64,000 nucleotides of DNA from Microbulbifer celer (GCF_020991125.1 NZ_CP087715.1:248001-312000), one strand, 5' to 3'; shown: positions 36,333-47,932, counted from the first letter of the stretch. Translations and numbers: made by a program. Notes: generated from the letters alone by a model not told the origin.

Positions 36333-37985
36333 TCAGGCGCGCGACAGCATCTCTTCGGCGTGCGCCAGGGATTGTGCGGTCGCTTCACCACCCAGCATAC
36401 GCGCGATTTCCGCACTGCGTTCGGCGTCTTTCAGTTCCCGCAGGGCCACAAACGCAGAGGCGCCATCGCTGTGCTTTTCCACCAGGTATTGGCGGTGGGC
36501 GCGGGCTGCCACCTGCGCCAGGTGGGTCACACAGATGACCTGGCCGCGCTCGCCGAGCTGACGCAGCAGCTTCCCCACCACATCACCGGTGACGCCGCCG
36601 ATCCCCACATCCACCTCGTCAAATACCAGGGTGGGGGTGCGGGACGTCTGCGCCGTGACCACCTGAATCGCCAGGCTTACACGCGACAATTCACCGCCGG
36701 AGGCGACCTTGCTCAGGGCGCGGGCCGGTTGCCCGGGGTTGGTGGCGATCAGTACTTCCACTTCTTCAAGGCCGGTGGCGGCAGGCTTTTCCAGCACAGT
36801 GAGTGCCAACTCCACTCGCGCATGGGGCATCGCGAGGTCCGCCAGTTGGGCGTTGACCGCCTCCGCCAGTCGGGTAGCGGCCGCAGCGCGCAGTTGACTG
36901 AGCCTGGCCGCGCTGTCGCGGTAGTTTTGCTCCAGCTGTTCGCACTCTCCCGCCAGCTTGTCGAGGGTATCCGGTGCACCGATCTCGTCCAGTTCCTGCC
37001 GCCATTGCTGCTGCAGGTCTGCCAGTTGGTGCGGCTGTACCCGGTGTTTGCGGGCGGTGGAGTAGATGGCGGACAGGCGCTCTTCCACTTCCGCCAACCG
37101 CTCCGGGTTCATTTCAAAACTGTCCACATGGCGCGACAGTGTACTCGCGGCTTCATCCACCTGAATCCGCGCACTGTCGAGCATCTGTGCCACCTCCACC
37201 AGCGCCGGGCTCTGCTCCGGCATGGCACCCACCAGCTGCAGCGCGCGGTGCAGTTGCTCGGCGATATCACCCTCGCCGCCGTTCAGCATTGCTGCCAGCT
37301 GGTAACTGCCGTTCAGAATATCGCCGGCATTGGCCAGCTGGCGCTGTTCGCTTTCCAGTTCTTCGATTTCGCCGGGTTTGATGTCGAGCTGTTCCAGCTC
37401 TTCCAGTTGGTATTCCAGTAGATTGCGGCGGGCCTGGGTCTCCTCGGCACTGTCGGCGAGTTTGCGATAGCGGCGGTACTGATCCTGCCAGTGCTTGAAG
37501 TGAATACGCACTTCGGCGCACTGGCCCTCGGCATGGGCGTATTCATCCAGCAGGCGGCGGTGGGTGTCTTTTTTCAGCAGCGACTGGTGTTCGTGCTGGC
37601 TGTGGATGTCGATCAGCTGTTCGCCCAGAGCCCGCAGCTGCAGCAGGGTCACCGGCTGACCATTGATATAGGCGCGGGAACGGCCGTCGGCGCCAATGGC
37701 GCGGCGCAGGATGACTTCGCGGCCCGCGTCCATTTCGTGTTCCTCGAGCCAGGTGCGGGCCTCCTGGTGCTCGCTGATATCAAAGGTGGCGTGGATATCG
37801 GCACGCTTGGCACCGGGGCGCACCAGCTCGGCATTGCCGCGATCCCCCAGTGCGAGGCCCAGGGCATCAAGGGTGATGGATTTGCCCGCACCGGTCTCGC
37901 CGGTGAGGGTACTGGTTCCGCGGCCGAACTCCAGCTCCAGCTGGTCGACCAGGGTGAACTGACTGATAGACAGGTGCAGCAACAT
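36333..37985 (-). CDS. recN: DNA repair protein RecN
   Basis: A 550-residue SMC-like ATPase: Walker A GETGAGKSITLDALGLALG (residue ~30 on), a central coiled coil (about 155-370) and a C-terminal head with LSRVSLAIQVV (signature), LVFDEVDVGIGG (Walker B) and CVTHLAQVAARA. RecN holds broken DNA ends for recombination repair. It is divergent from grpE, an order conserved in gammaproteobacteria. Confidence 0.96.
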   Translation of the reverse strand: MLLHLSISQFTLVDQLELEFGRGTSTLTGETGAGKSITLDALGLALGDRGNAELVRPGAKRADIHATFDISEHQEARTWLEEHEMDAGREVILRRAIGADGRSRAYINGQPVTLLQLRALGEQLIDIHSQHEHQSLLKKDTHRRLLDEYAHAEGQCAEVRIHFKHWQDQYRRYRKLADSAEETQARRNLLEYQLEELEQLDIKPGEIEELESEQRQLANAGDILNGSYQLAAMLNGGEGDIAEQLHRALQLVGAMPEQSPALVEVAQMLDSARIQVDEAASTLSRHVDSFEMNPERLAEVEERLSAIYSTARKHRVQPHQLADLQQQWRQELDEIGAPDTLDKLAGECEQLEQNYRDSAARLSQLRAAAATRLAEAVNAQLADLAMPHARVELALTVLEKPAATGLEEVEVLIATNPGQPARALSKVASGGELSRVSLAIQVVTAQTSRTPTLVFDEVDVGIGGVTGDVVGKLLRQLGERGQVICVTHLAQVAARAHRQYLVEKHSDGASAFVALRELKDAERSAEIARMLGGEATAQSLAHAEEMLSRA

Positions 37986-38189
37986 AAGATTGTTTTTATA
38001 CCGGTTAAAGTAGTGGTTGTTTATACAGTATATGGCGGCGGGCTTTCAATCGCTGCGGGGCCCAAATGCGGGGTAATCGCGGTTCGCCGGAGGGCAGACT
38101 TCACTATACCCTGCTAGGGGATTCAATCCGGGTGCTGCCCGCGAGCGTGTGGGTCGAATAGGCAGATTGCATGTGCCTGAAGCCGGCAC

Positions 38190-38218
38190 CTTGAAGTGCC
38201 GGAGGGTGACCCCATATA
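38190..38218 (+). promoter_or_regulatory. sigma-32 (heat-shock) promoter of grpE
   Basis: CTTGAA (38190-38195) and CCCCATATA (38210-38218) are separated by 14 bp, an almost perfect match to the RpoH consensus (CTTGAAA, 11-16 bp, CCCCATNT). It predicts a transcript start near 38225, about 67 nt before the grpE start codon. Confidence 0.85.
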
Positions 38219-38291
38219 GCCCTGCATTGCCGGGTATCCCCGGTTTTTGACCTAACCGGCAGATTGCCGACGGACACAGACGGAGACAGCA

Positions 38292-38897
38292 GTGGCCAAA
38301 GAGCGCAGCGAAGAAGAGCAGATCGAAACCGGCGACCAGGCAGCAGACCCGGCCGCAGAAGTGGAATCGCCCTCGCCAGAGGAGCAGCACGCCGCGGAAG
38401 AGGCGTTGAATGAAGAGCTCGCCGATGAAAGTGCACAGGACGCCGAGATCGCGTCTCTGCACGAGCAGCTGGCACAGCACAAAGACATGGTGCTGCGCGC
38501 CCAGGCGGAAGTGCAGAATGCCCGTCGCCGCGCTCAGCAGGATGTGGAGAAGGCACACAAGTTCGGCGTGGAAAAGCTGCTGAAAGACCTGTTGCCGGTT
38601 GTGGACAACCTGGAGCGCGCGCTTTCCACCATCGATACCGAGCACGAGGCGCATAAAGCCGTGGTCGAGGGTATCGAGCTGACCCACAAGTCCTTTATCG
38701 ACACCCTGGTCAAGTACAGCGTGGAAGTGATCAATCCGGCGGGCGAGCCCTTCGATCCGGAGCTGCACCAGGCCATGACCCAGGTGCCGAATGGCGATGT
38801 GGAGCCGAACACCGTGCTGGACGTATTCCAGAAGGGCTACCGCCTCAACGGCCGCCTGATCCGTCCGGCAATGGTGGTGGTCAGCAAGGCGCCGTAA
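38292..38897 (+). CDS. grpE: nucleotide exchange factor GrpE
   Basis: This 201-residue protein starts at GTG 38292. It has an acidic N-terminus (1-55), a long dimerisation coiled coil (about 55-135) and the C-terminal beta wing with [22 protein letters not shown] and [17 protein letters not shown]. It releases ADP from DnaK. It is first in the heat-shock cluster, with dnaK 158 bp downstream. Confidence 0.96.
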   Translation: MAKERSEEEQIETGDQAADPAAEVESPSPEEQHAAEEALNEELADESAQDAEIASLHEQLAQHKDMVLRAQAEVQNARRRAQQDVEKAHKFGVEKLLKDLLPVVDNLERALSTIDTEHEAHKAVVEGIELTHKSFIDTLVKYSVEVINPAGEPFDPELHQAMTQVPNGDVEPNTVLDVFQKGYRLNGRLIRPAMVVVSKAP

Positions 38898-38938
38898 CAG
38901 CGCTTTGCTGACTGCGAGACGGAGATTTGTCATCGGCC

Positions 38939-38967
38939 CTTGAAAACGGGGCGACGGCACCAATATA
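38939..38967 (+). promoter_or_regulatory. possible second sigma-32 promoter, before dnaK
   Basis: CTTGAAA (38939-38945) matches the -35 fully. After 14 bp, CCAATATA (38960-38967) matches the -10 only partly. It would allow dnaK expression in excess of grpE. Confidence 0.4.
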
Positions 38968-39055
38968 AGCAAGCAACCGAATTCAATCGCGCAGCGCTGA
39001 GGCCAGGCAGAATAGTCCAGAGCCGGCGTGCGCCGCAAAGTGAGGATACAGATCA

Positions 39056-40990
39056 ATGGGAAAAATCATCGGCATCGACCTGGGTACGACCAACAGCTGT
39101 GTGTCAGTACTCGACGGCGACAAGGCGCGTGTTATCGAAAACGCAGAGGGCGATCGTACAACCCCCTCCATCGTTGCGTTTACCGATGACAACGAAGTAC
39201 TGGTCGGCCAGTCCGCCAAGCGCCAGGCGGTTACCAACCCGCAGAATACCCTGTACGCCGTCAAGCGCCTGATCGGCCGCAAGTTCAAAGACGATGTGGT
39301 ACAGAAAGACATCAAGATGGTGCCTTACTCCATCGTTGAAGCCGAAAACGGCGATGCCTGGGTAGAAGTGAAGGGCGACAAGAAGGCACCGCCACAGGTT
39401 TCTGCCGAAGTACTGAAGAAAATGAAGAAAACCGCGGAAGACTTCCTCGGTGAGAAAGTAGACGCCGCGGTGATCACCGTGCCGGCCTACTTCAATGATT
39501 CCCAGCGTCAGGCAACCAAAGACGCCGGCCGCATTGCCGGTCTGGATGTGAAGCGCATCATCAACGAGCCTACTGCAGCTGCACTGGCCTACGGCATGGA
39601 CAAAGCCGGCGGCGACCGCACCATCGCGGTGTACGACCTGGGTGGTGGTACCTTCGATATCTCCATCATCGAGATCGCCGACGTCGATGGCGAGAAGCAG
39701 TTTGAAGTACTGTCCACCAATGGTGATACCTTCCTCGGTGGTGAAGACTTCGACCTGCGTCTGATCGACTACCTGGCCGAACAGTTCAAGAAAGAGCAGA
39801 GCATCGACCTGAAGGGCGATCCCCTGGCCATGCAGCGCCTGAAGGAAGCCGCGGAAAAAGCCAAGATTGAGCTGTCCTCCAGCCAGCAGACCGAAGTGAA
39901 CCTGCCGTACATCACCGCAGACGCCACCGGTCCCAAGCACTTGGTGGTCAAGCTGACCCGTGCCAAGCTGGAAAGTCTGGTAGAAGACCTGGTTACCCGC
40001 TCCCTGGAGCCGGTAAAAACCGCACTGGCGGATGCCGATATGGCAGCATCCGGTGTAGACGAAGTGATTCTGGTGGGCGGCCAGACCCGCATGCCGCTGG
40101 TACAGTCCAAAGTGACCGAGTTCTTCGGCAAAGAGCCGCGCAAAGACGTGAACCCGGACGAAGCGGTTGCCATGGGTGCCGCCATTCAGGGGGCGGTACT
40201 GGCCGGCGACGTAAAAGACGTGCTGCTGCTGGACGTCACCCCGCTGACCCTGGGTATCGAAACCATGGGTGGCGTTGCCACACCGCTGATCGACAAGAAC
40301 ACCACCATCCCGACTAAAAAGTCTCAGGTGTTCTCCACCGCGGACGACAACCAGACCGCTGTAACCATCCACGTGGTTCAGGGCGAGCGCAAACAGGCGG
40401 CGCAGAACAAGTCGCTGGGCAAATTCGACCTGGCCGATATTCCGCCCGCGCCGCGCGGCATGCCGCAGATCGAAGTGACCTTCGATATCGATGCCAACGG
40501 TATCCTGCACGTGCACGCTAAAGACAAAGCCACCGGCAAAGAGCAGTCCATCGTGATCAAGGCCTCTTCCGGCCTGTCCGAGGAAGAGATCGACCAGATG
40601 GTGCAGGACGCCGAGGCCAATGCCGAAGCGGACAAACAGTTCGAGGAGCTGGTGACTACCCGCAACACTCTCGACGGTCTGATCTCGGCCACCAAAAAGA
40701 CCCTGGAAGAAGCAGGCGACAAGGCGACTGAGGAAGAGAAGGCTGCGATCGACGCCGCGCTTGCCGAAGCCGAAGAAGCGGTGAAAGGCAACGACAAGGC
40801 TGCCATGGAAGCCGCGACCACCAAGCTGACCGAAGCCTCTGGCCCGGTAGCCCAGAAGATGTACGCGGAGCAGGCCCAGGCCAGCGAAGCGGCCGGAGAG
40901 CAGGCCGAACAGGCCCAGCAGTCCGGTGGTGACGATGCAGTGGACGCTGAGTTCGAAGAAGTCAAAGACGACAAGAAAGAAGATAAGTAA
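39056..40990 (+). CDS. dnaK: molecular chaperone DnaK
   Basis: A 644-residue Hsp70: an ATPase domain beginning [18 protein letters not shown] with [13 protein letters not shown], a linker [16 protein letters not shown], the substrate-binding domain, and a helical lid ending in the usual EEVKD motif region ([13 protein letters not shown]). It works with DnaJ and GrpE. A GC-rich hairpin (GCCACCGG / CCGGTGGC, about 40999-41019) follows the stop without a T-run, so read-through into dnaJ is expected. Confidence 0.98.
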   Translation: MGKIIGIDLGTTNSCVSVLDGDKARVIENAEGDRTTPSIVAFTDDNEVLVGQSAKRQAVTNPQNTLYAVKRLIGRKFKDDVVQKDIKMVPYSIVEAENGDAWVEVKGDKKAPPQVSAEVLKKMKKTAEDFLGEKVDAAVITVPAYFNDSQRQATKDAGRIAGLDVKRIINEPTAAALAYGMDKAGGDRTIAVYDLGGGTFDISIIEIADVDGEKQFEVLSTNGDTFLGGEDFDLRLIDYLAEQFKKEQSIDLKGDPLAMQRLKEAAEKAKIELSSSQQTEVNLPYITADATGPKHLVVKLTRAKLESLVEDLVTRSLEPVKTALADADMAASGVDEVILVGGQTRMPLVQSKVTEFFGKEPRKDVNPDEAVAMGAAIQGAVLAGDVKDVLLLDVTPLTLGIETMGGVATPLIDKNTTIPTKKSQVFSTADDNQTAVTIHVVQGERKQAAQNKSLGKFDLADIPPAPRGMPQIEVTFDIDANGILHVHAKDKATGKEQSIVIKASSGLSEEEIDQMVQDAEANAEADKQFEELVTTRNTLDGLISATKKTLEEAGDKATEEEKAAIDAALAEAEEAVKGNDKAAMEAATTKLTEASGPVAQKMYAEQAQASEAAGEQAEQAQQSGGDDAVDAEFEEVKDDKKEDK

Positions 40991-41140
40991 GCACTGACGG
41001 CCACCGGGTTCACCGGTGGCTGCTTGCAGCTTACTCGCTCAGGGGCGCGGCTGTCTGATCACTCGATTGGGCCGTCGCGCCTTGCGCTGTTATACGGCGC
41101 CCCTGAAAAAGAGAGCAGTTTAAAAAGAACACACAGAGCT

Positions 41141-42265
41141 ATGTCCAAACGCGATTACTACGAAATCCTCGGTGTTTCCAAGGGGGCGGACGAAAAGGAG
41201 CTGAAAAAAGCTTACCGCCGGGTGGCAATGAAATTTCACCCGGACCGCAATCCCGGCGACGCAGAGGCGGAGAACAAATTCAAGGAGGCCAACGAGGCCT
41301 ACGAAGTCCTGTCCGATCCACAGAAAAAAGCGGCCTATGACCAGTTCGGCCACGCCGGTGTAGACGGTCAGGCGGGCGGTGCCGGTGCTGGCGGCTTCGG
41401 CGGATTCTCCGATATTTTCGGTGACGTGTTTGGCGATATCTTTGGTGGCGGCGCTGGTGGTGGTCGTCGCGGCCCGCAGCGTGGGTCTGACCTGCGCTAC
41501 GACCTGGATCTGGATCTCGAAGATGCGGTGCGCGGCACCACGGTCAAGATCAAGATACCTACCCTGGCCAACTGTGGCACCTGCCATGGCTCCGGTGCCA
41601 AGGCCGGTTCCCAGCCCCAGACCTGCGGCACCTGTGGCGGTGTCGGCCAGGTGCGCATGCAGCAGGGCTTTTTCTCGGTACAGCAGACCTGCCCCAACTG
41701 TCGTGGAAAGGGCACTGTAGTCACCGATCCCTGTACCAGTTGTCACGGTCGCGGACGCGTGGAAGAGACCAAAACCCTGTCGGTCAAGGTGCCGCCGGGG
41801 GTAGACACCGGCGATCGTATCCGTCTCGCTGGTGAAGGCGAGGCCGGGCCGGATGGTGGTCCCGCCGGCGATCTGTACGTTCAGGTGATGGTGCGCGAGC
41901 ACGAACTGTTCCAGCGGGACGGTCGCAATCTGTATTGCGAAGTGCCGATCAGCTTCGTTACCGCGGCGCTTGGTGGTGAGATGGAAGTGCCCACACTCGA
42001 CGGCAAAGTGAAATTGAAGATCCCGGCCGAGAGCCAGACCGGCAAGCTGTTCCGCCTGCGCGGGAAAGGCGTCACCCCGGTACGTGGTGGCCCCGCCGGC
42101 GACCTGCTGTGCCGTGTGGTGGTGGAAACCCCGGTAAACCTGACAGCCAAGCAGAGAGAGCTGCTGGAAGCATTTTCCGACACTCTGAGCGAGAAGAAGA
42201 ACTCTCCGCGCCAGACCGGTTGGTTTGAGGGTGTGAAGAGCTTCTTTGGGGATATGAAGCTGTAA
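41141..42265 (+). CDS. dnaJ: chaperone protein DnaJ
   Basis: This co-chaperone is 374 residues from the ATG at 41141, where the J domain begins ([23 protein letters not shown] with the HPD motif). The Gly/Phe region follows, then four CxxCxGxG-type zinc repeats ([32 protein letters not shown]) and the C-terminal substrate domain. The open frame extends upstream, but that part has no homology to DnaJ. Confidence 0.98.
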   Translation: MSKRDYYEILGVSKGADEKELKKAYRRVAMKFHPDRNPGDAEAENKFKEANEAYEVLSDPQKKAAYDQFGHAGVDGQAGGAGAGGFGGFSDIFGDVFGDIFGGGAGGGRRGPQRGSDLRYDLDLDLEDAVRGTTVKIKIPTLANCGTCHGSGAKAGSQPQTCGTCGGVGQVRMQQGFFSVQQTCPNCRGKGTVVTDPCTSCHGRGRVEETKTLSVKVPPGVDTGDRIRLAGEGEAGPDGGPAGDLYVQVMVREHELFQRDGRNLYCEVPISFVTAALGGEMEVPTLDGKVKLKIPAESQTGKLFRLRGKGVTPVRGGPAGDLLCRVVVETPVNLTAKQRELLEAFSDTLSEKKNSPRQTGWFEGVKSFFGDMKL

Positions 42266-42284
42266 CGCGACGCAGAGTGCAGCA

Positions 42285-42317
42285 CCAAAAAAACCGGCAC
42301 CTTTGCCGGTTTTTTTG
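42285..42317 (+). terminator. intrinsic terminator after dnaJ
   Basis: AAAAAACCGGCA / TGCCGGTTTTTT with a CCTT loop lies 20 bp beyond the dnaJ stop and closes the heat-shock unit. Confidence 0.93.
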
Positions 42318-42422
42318 TGCGTGGATGATAAACCCTGCATTGATCACTGGTGTGCTTACCGGGCAGTATGAAAGGTCTCATATCTGCTTCTTCACCAGCT
42401 TACATAATAAAAGGGATATCAG

Positions 42423-44264
42423 ATGAAAAAGCTGCTTTTGACTATTTTCCTCAGCGCTGCCGCGCCTTTAATGGCGTCTGCTGTTGCAGATGAAGTAAAT
42501 GGCACTGCGACCAGCTTTCACCAAAAGTTGGATGAATTCACCTCTCAGGTTATCAATGCAGACCCGGAACTGCGCAGTATATTAGGGCTCAAGGATGATG
42601 GGATAGACGATCTGTCTCACCTGATGAGTGATGTATCACTACCACGGCGTGCCCAGTTGCGCACTGAGTTTGAGCAGGCGCTGGAGGCCTTGGGTGAGTT
42701 TGATCGTAAAACGCTGGCAGGGCAGGAGCGCTGGAGCCACGATATGGCGGCCTGGTTATACCGGACTCAGCTCGATCTGCTGGCGTTTGAATGGGCGCCT
42801 GCCTGGATGCCAGGTGGAGGCTCGGTATACGCTGTCGACCAGCTATTCAGCATTCCGGTGATGATTCCTCAGTTCATGCAAAATCATCACGCCATCGCGG
42901 ATGAGGACGACGCCCTGAACTACATCGCCCGACTGAGAGCCATTGGTCAAAAGCTCGACCAGGTTCTCGCTAACTTCGATATGCAGGCGGAGCATGGGGT
43001 CGTACCACCGAAGGTGGCGTTGGAGGGCGCGGCTACGCAGATTCGGACGTTACTGGCAGCGGAAATTGGCGCAAATGTTTTTGTTGAATCACTGCGGGAT
43101 AAACTGGAAGGGGTTTCCGAAATCGACGCCGGGCGACGCCAGTCTCTGTTGGGGTTGGCAGAAAAAGCTGTTCAACAACACACCAACCCGGCTTACCAAC
43201 GGCTGTTAGCGCGCTTGGAGGAGACTCTCGCTGAAAATCCGCCGAACAGGGGCGTGTGGGCGTTGCCTGGCGGTAAGGCATTTTATGATGCGGCACTACG
43301 CTGGAATACCAGCACTGATCTTGACGCTGAAGCTATTCATCAAATTGGACTTGAAGAAGTCGCGCGTGTTGAGCAGGAGATGGATGAGTTGCTGCGCAGT
43401 CGAGAGTTGACTGAAGGTAGCGTGGGGGAACGGCTGACGATACTCGCGAAAGACCCGCGATATGGCTATGAGGATTCTGAGGCAGGCAGGGCTGACGTGG
43501 TTGCCGATATTGAGGCGGCCATTGCACGCCTTGAACCTTTGATCCCCAAATACTTTAACCGAGTGCCGGAGCAGTCATTGCAGGTACTGCCGGTCCCGGA
43601 GCATGCAGAGGCAACCTCTCCCGGAGGCTACTATTTTCCGCCGGCGATGGATGGTTCGCGGCCGGGAACCTTCTTTATTAATCTCGGTGATATCGAGTCG
43701 AAAAATCGCTGGAGCCTGCCGACACTCGCATATCACGAGGGGGCGCCTGGGCATCATTTCCAAATATCGTTAAATCAAACCCTCGAAGACCTACCGCTAC
43801 TGCGACGCATCCTTAATCCAAGTCCTTTCACTGAAGGTTGGGCGCTTTACGCCGAGCAGCTTGTTGCTGAGATGGGAGTCTATGAAGGCGATCCGCTCGG
43901 TGATCTCGGGCGGCTGCAGGCGGAGATGTTCCGCTCGGTACGCCTTGTGGTTGATACCGGTCTGCATCGCAAGCGCTGGACACCCGAGCAGGCTGAAGCC
44001 TACATGATTGAAAAGACGGGGATGAGCCCGCGCGACGTACGCACTGAGATTAACCGCTATCTGGTACAACCGGGGCAGGCGAGCTCCTATAAGATTGGCC
44101 ACCTGCAGATGTTACGTCTGCGCGAGTACGCAAAGGAGCGACTGGGCGAGGACTTTGATATTCGAGCATTCCATGACCTGGTGCTGGGGAATGGCGCGTT
44201 GCCACTATCGGTACTGAAGCAGGCAGTCGATGAGTGGGTGGTCTCACTGGAAGCTGAGGTCTGA
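42423..44264 (+). CDS. DUF885 family secreted metallopeptidase-like protein
   Basis: This 613-residue protein has a Sec signal peptide (KKLLLTIFLSAAAPLMASAVA). YHEGAPGHHFQISLNQ is the DUF885 zinc-site motif (HExxxGH-like), with the further ligand region in FTEGWALYAEQLVAEMG. The family is predicted to be gluzincin-type peptidases; substrates are not established. Length is typical for DUF885. It lies between dnaJ and dapB, genes that are usually adjacent, so it is a lineage-specific insertion in this cluster. It has its own upstream region after the dnaJ terminator. Confidence 0.85.
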   Translation: MKKLLLTIFLSAAAPLMASAVADEVNGTATSFHQKLDEFTSQVINADPELRSILGLKDDGIDDLSHLMSDVSLPRRAQLRTEFEQALEALGEFDRKTLAGQERWSHDMAAWLYRTQLDLLAFEWAPAWMPGGGSVYAVDQLFSIPVMIPQFMQNHHAIADEDDALNYIARLRAIGQKLDQVLANFDMQAEHGVVPPKVALEGAATQIRTLLAAEIGANVFVESLRDKLEGVSEIDAGRRQSLLGLAEKAVQQHTNPAYQRLLARLEETLAENPPNRGVWALPGGKAFYDAALRWNTSTDLDAEAIHQIGLEEVARVEQEMDELLRSRELTEGSVGERLTILAKDPRYGYEDSEAGRADVVADIEAAIARLEPLIPKYFNRVPEQSLQVLPVPEHAEATSPGGYYFPPAMDGSRPGTFFINLGDIESKNRWSLPTLAYHEGAPGHHFQISLNQTLEDLPLLRRILNPSPFTEGWALYAEQLVAEMGVYEGDPLGDLGRLQAEMFRSVRLVVDTGLHRKRWTPEQAEAYMIEKTGMSPRDVRTEINRYLVQPGQASSYKIGHLQMLRLREYAKERLGEDFDIRAFHDLVLGNGALPLSVLKQAVDEWVVSLEAEV

Positions 44265-44342
44265 CCCAGACCGCTAGGGGCATTAGCGTACTGCTCGCCT
44301 GCAGTACGCCAATTTTGATTCAGACTTGGCTCAGAGTTTTGT

Positions 44343-44546
44343 TCACTTTGTCCCGCTGTTCCGCAATGAGGTCGAGTGTGAGGTAGGGGGCGCCCGGTCA
44401 GTGATACCGTCATATTCTTTCCAGGAGCCTTCCCCCGGCCCCTCCTGGCCATGCACCTGATTACTGGAAAGCAGAAAAAACATCAGCAGGACACCGACGG
44501 TAGCGGAAAAGTTGGACCAGAATGGTTCGCGGACTTCAGCAGACAT
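44343..44546 (-). CDS. small single-span membrane protein, unknown
   Basis: A 67-residue frame from the ATG at 44546 with GGAG nine bases upstream. Residues 12-29 form one membrane helix or uncleaved signal (FSATVGVLLMFFLLSS), and the remainder is polar and glycine/serine-rich. No family is recognised. It is antisense to the genes around it, between the DUF885 gene and dapB. The hydrophobic segment and ribosome-binding site make it plausible, but short length keeps confidence modest. Confidence 0.4.
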   Translation of the reverse strand: MSAEVREPFWSNFSATVGVLLMFFLLSSNQVHGQEGPGEGSWKEYDGITDRAPPTSHSTSLRNSGTK

Positions 44547-44698
44547 GCTTGGCGCTCCAATCAACGTGTATTGAAAGCATAGACAAGGAAAACTGCGCGG
44601 CAAGTAATACTCTGTGGTCAATATGGCGTATTTCACCGAGTCTGACGCTGCGGATACCGCAGCCGTCGCAGTATTGCCGGTTGCGAAATTCAGGTTAG

Positions 44699-45571
<873 letters not shown>

Positions 45572-45611
45572 CAGTTCGGTTGCGCTCGATACGCTTTTTA
45601 AGGAGCGAGTC

Positions 45612-47048
45612 TTGGATAAAAAAATCATCGTCGGCAGCGAAGAGTGGTGCTCTTTCCCCGGGCTGGGTATTCCGGCGATCAAGGCGCGTGTGGACTCCGG
45701 GGCCAAAACGTCCTCCCTGCACGCCTACAATATTCAGACGTTCAACCGCGGCGGGGAGGCCTGGGTCAGTTTTGAGGCGCACCCCGTGCAGAACCTGCGC
45801 CGCCCCCGGGTGCGTTGTGAGGCGCGCCTGCTGGATCGGCGCACGGTGCGCAGCTCCTCCGGGGATTCCGAAAAGCGTTTTGTGATCCGCACCAGCCTCA
45901 GTATCGGCGGCAGTGTTTGGGATATCGAACTTACCCTGACCAACCGCGATACTATGGGTTACCGCATGCTGCTCGGGCGCGAGGCCATGATGGGGCGCAT
46001 GATGGTAGACCCCTCCGAAAGCTTCTGTCTCGGGGAGATTACGCCCAGCGAGCTGGAAGAGTACTACCGGGATGAACACCATATCTCCGGCAGTGGATTG
46101 CGCATCGGCGTGCTTGCCTCCAACCCGGACCTGTACAGCAACCAGCGGATCATGGAGGCTGGAACCGAGCGCGGCCACCGCATGACCTTCCTGAACATCC
46201 GCCAGTGTTACATGAAGCTGGATTCAGCGGAGCCCGCAGTACATTATCGCGATGGTCGCATTCTGAATAACCTGGATGCAATCATTCCGCGTATCCGTCC
46301 CAGCCTGACGTTTTACGGTTGCGCACTGACGCGACACTTCGAAAGCATGGGTGTTTTTGCCCTGAATAGCTCGGCGGCAGTCAGCCAGTCCCGGGACAAA
46401 CTGTACTCTCTGCAATTGCTGCAGGAGGGGGGGCTGAATATTCCCATCTCGGGTTTTGCCAACTCGCCCATGGATACCAGTGAGCTGATCGAAATGGTGG
46501 GCGGCGCGCCGCTGATCGTTAAATTGCTTGAGGGCACCCAGGGGCGCGGCGTGGTACTGGCGGAAACCCGCAAGGCAGCGGAGTCGGTGGTCAATGCGTT
46601 CAAGTCGCTGAAGGTGAACCTGCTGGTGCAGGAGTTTATCCGCGAGGCGCAGGGCAAGGACCTGCGCCTGTTCGTGATCGATGGCAAAGTGGTGGCCGCG
46701 ATCCAGCGCGAAGCCGCGCCCGGAGAGTTCCGCGCCAATATTCACCAGGGCGGGACCGCCTCCGTGGTCAAGATCCTGCCCGAGGAGCGCAAGCTGGCGA
46801 TCAAGGCCGCCAAAGTACTCGGGCTCAAAGTGGCCGGCGTGGATATCATCCGCTCGAAGAAGGGCCCGCTGCTGTTGGAGGTGAACTCCTCGCCGGGGCT
46901 CGAGGGGATTGAAAGTGCCACCCGCAAGGACGTGGCGGGGTCCATGATCATGGGGATTGAAAAGGCCCTGAAGTGGCGTCCGTCCGTCACTGAGAGCAGT
47001 GCCGGGCGTGGTGGTGAGAGTCGTAGCGAGAGTGGCAGCGAGAGTTGA
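45612..47048 (+). CDS. fused RimB-like retropepsin (ATP-dependent zinc protease) and RimK-like ATP-grasp ligase
   Basis: A 478-residue two-domain protein. Residues ~5-145 match the RimB/DUF785 aspartic-protease-like domain, with [11 protein letters not shown] (Asp28) and the LLGREAM flap region. Residues ~165-455 are a RimK-type ATP-grasp with [15 protein letters not shown] glycine loop ([14 protein letters not shown]), [18 protein letters not shown] and [14 protein letters not shown]. RimK adds glutamates to ribosomal protein S6, and RimB is its proteolytic partner in Pseudomonas; here they are one chain. The start is TTG at 45612, supported by AAGGAG six bases upstream. The C-terminus is a Ser/Glu/Arg-rich tail. 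It sits between dapB and carA, which are normally adjacent. Confidence 0.85.
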   Translation: MDKKIIVGSEEWCSFPGLGIPAIKARVDSGAKTSSLHAYNIQTFNRGGEAWVSFEAHPVQNLRRPRVRCEARLLDRRTVRSSSGDSEKRFVIRTSLSIGGSVWDIELTLTNRDTMGYRMLLGREAMMGRMMVDPSESFCLGEITPSELEEYYRDEHHISGSGLRIGVLASNPDLYSNQRIMEAGTERGHRMTFLNIRQCYMKLDSAEPAVHYRDGRILNNLDAIIPRIRPSLTFYGCALTRHFESMGVFALNSSAAVSQSRDKLYSLQLLQEGGLNIPISGFANSPMDTSELIEMVGGAPLIVKLLEGTQGRGVVLAETRKAAESVVNAFKSLKVNLLVQEFIREAQGKDLRLFVIDGKVVAAIQREAAPGEFRANIHQGGTASVVKILPEERKLAIKAAKVLGLKVAGVDIIRSKKGPLLLEVNSSPGLEGIESATRKDVAGSMIMGIEKALKWRPSVTESSAGRGGESRSESGSES

Positions 47049-47338
47049 GCGCTACCGACTTCTTGCGTCGCTCTGGTCATTAAGGCGCCCGCTGTTACCC
47101 GCACCTGTTTTCCCCGGTCATATCTGGCGCGCCGCTGATGCACTTCCTTTGGTTCTGGATCGAGGGTGGTACTAGTCTTTATAGGCCCGGTTTGAATCGG
47201 CGGGTGCACTGTTTGAAGCTGTGTATTGCGCTGTTATGCGGGCGGGACGGGGCGAGTATTGCTGTTTTTCACAGTTGTATCTGTGCCGTGTTGGCCGGCA
47301 GGTGATGCCGGGACTAATCCAAACCAGTGACGGCCGCT

Positions 47339-47932
47339 ATGTGGAATTTTGTTCGGTGTTTCAGTCAGGGTGGCCTCCGCTGGTCGGGGCTATTTTCCGT
47401 TGGTGTATTGTGCGCCTTGCTGGTGGCGATGTCTCCCGCACGCGCGGCGGGCCAACTGTCTGATACCGAGCTTGGACGCAGAGTCATGGTGGATTACATC
47501 GTGCACTTTGCGCACCATCTGCAGTGGCCTGTCGAGGTATTCACCGGCACCGGCGCGCGATTTCGCATCTGTGTCATGGGGGATGATGAACTGGTCGCGC
47601 CTCTGCGGAAGCGCTTCCATCGCCACCGGGTCCAGGGGCGTATGGCGGAGCTGGAAAAGGTGAAAGACGGTGAGCTGATTTATGCCCGCAGCTGCCAGAT
47701 CGTGATAATGGACAACCTGGACAGTACCAGCCTGTTGCAGACCGTGGGTGCGCTGGAGTTTTTTCCGGTGCTGACGGTCAGCGATGCAGAGCGATTCGCC
47801 GTGATCGGGGGAATGGTCCAGTTCGCGGGGCAGGGGGCCAATATGGCGCTGCAGTTGAACAAGACCCGTCTGGACCGCGCCGAGCTGAAAATGGGCAACA
47901 GCCTTTTCCGGGTAAGCCGCCCTGTGGAATGA
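47339..47932 (+). CDS. YfiR family periplasmic protein
   Basis: This protein is 197 residues from the ATG at 47339 (a GTG at 47327 is the alternative; neither has a clear ribosome-binding site). A signal peptide ends near SPARAA. The mature part shows the YfiR/DUF4154 pattern: VMVDYIVHFAHHLQWP, FRICVMGDDELVAPL, RSCQIVIMDN, FPVLTVSDAERFAVIGGMVQFAGQG. In Pseudomonas, YfiR restrains the diguanylate cyclase YfiN from the periplasm, but no yfiN-like gene is adjacent here, so its partner is elsewhere or different. It is an insertion ahead of the carA leader. Confidence 0.8.
   Translation: MWNFVRCFSQGGLRWSGLFSVGVLCALLVAMSPARAAGQLSDTELGRRVMVDYIVHFAHHLQWPVEVFTGTGARFRICVMGDDELVAPLRKRFHRHRVQGRMAELEKVKDGELIYARSCQIVIMDNLDSTSLLQTVGALEFFPVLTVSDAERFAVIGGMVQFAGQGANMALQLNKTRLDRAELKMGNSLFRVSRPVE

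Noticed and set aside
39104-40516. 470-codon minus-strand frame opposite dnaK
   Set aside because: Antisense shadow of dnaK.
40998-41020. Hairpin after dnaK as a terminator
   Set aside because: A stable GC stem but no T-run follows; dnaJ expression probably relies on read-through.
47221-47463. 80-codon frame overlapping the start of the YfiR gene
   Set aside because: Another frame within the YfiR signal-peptide region, without a recognisable product.
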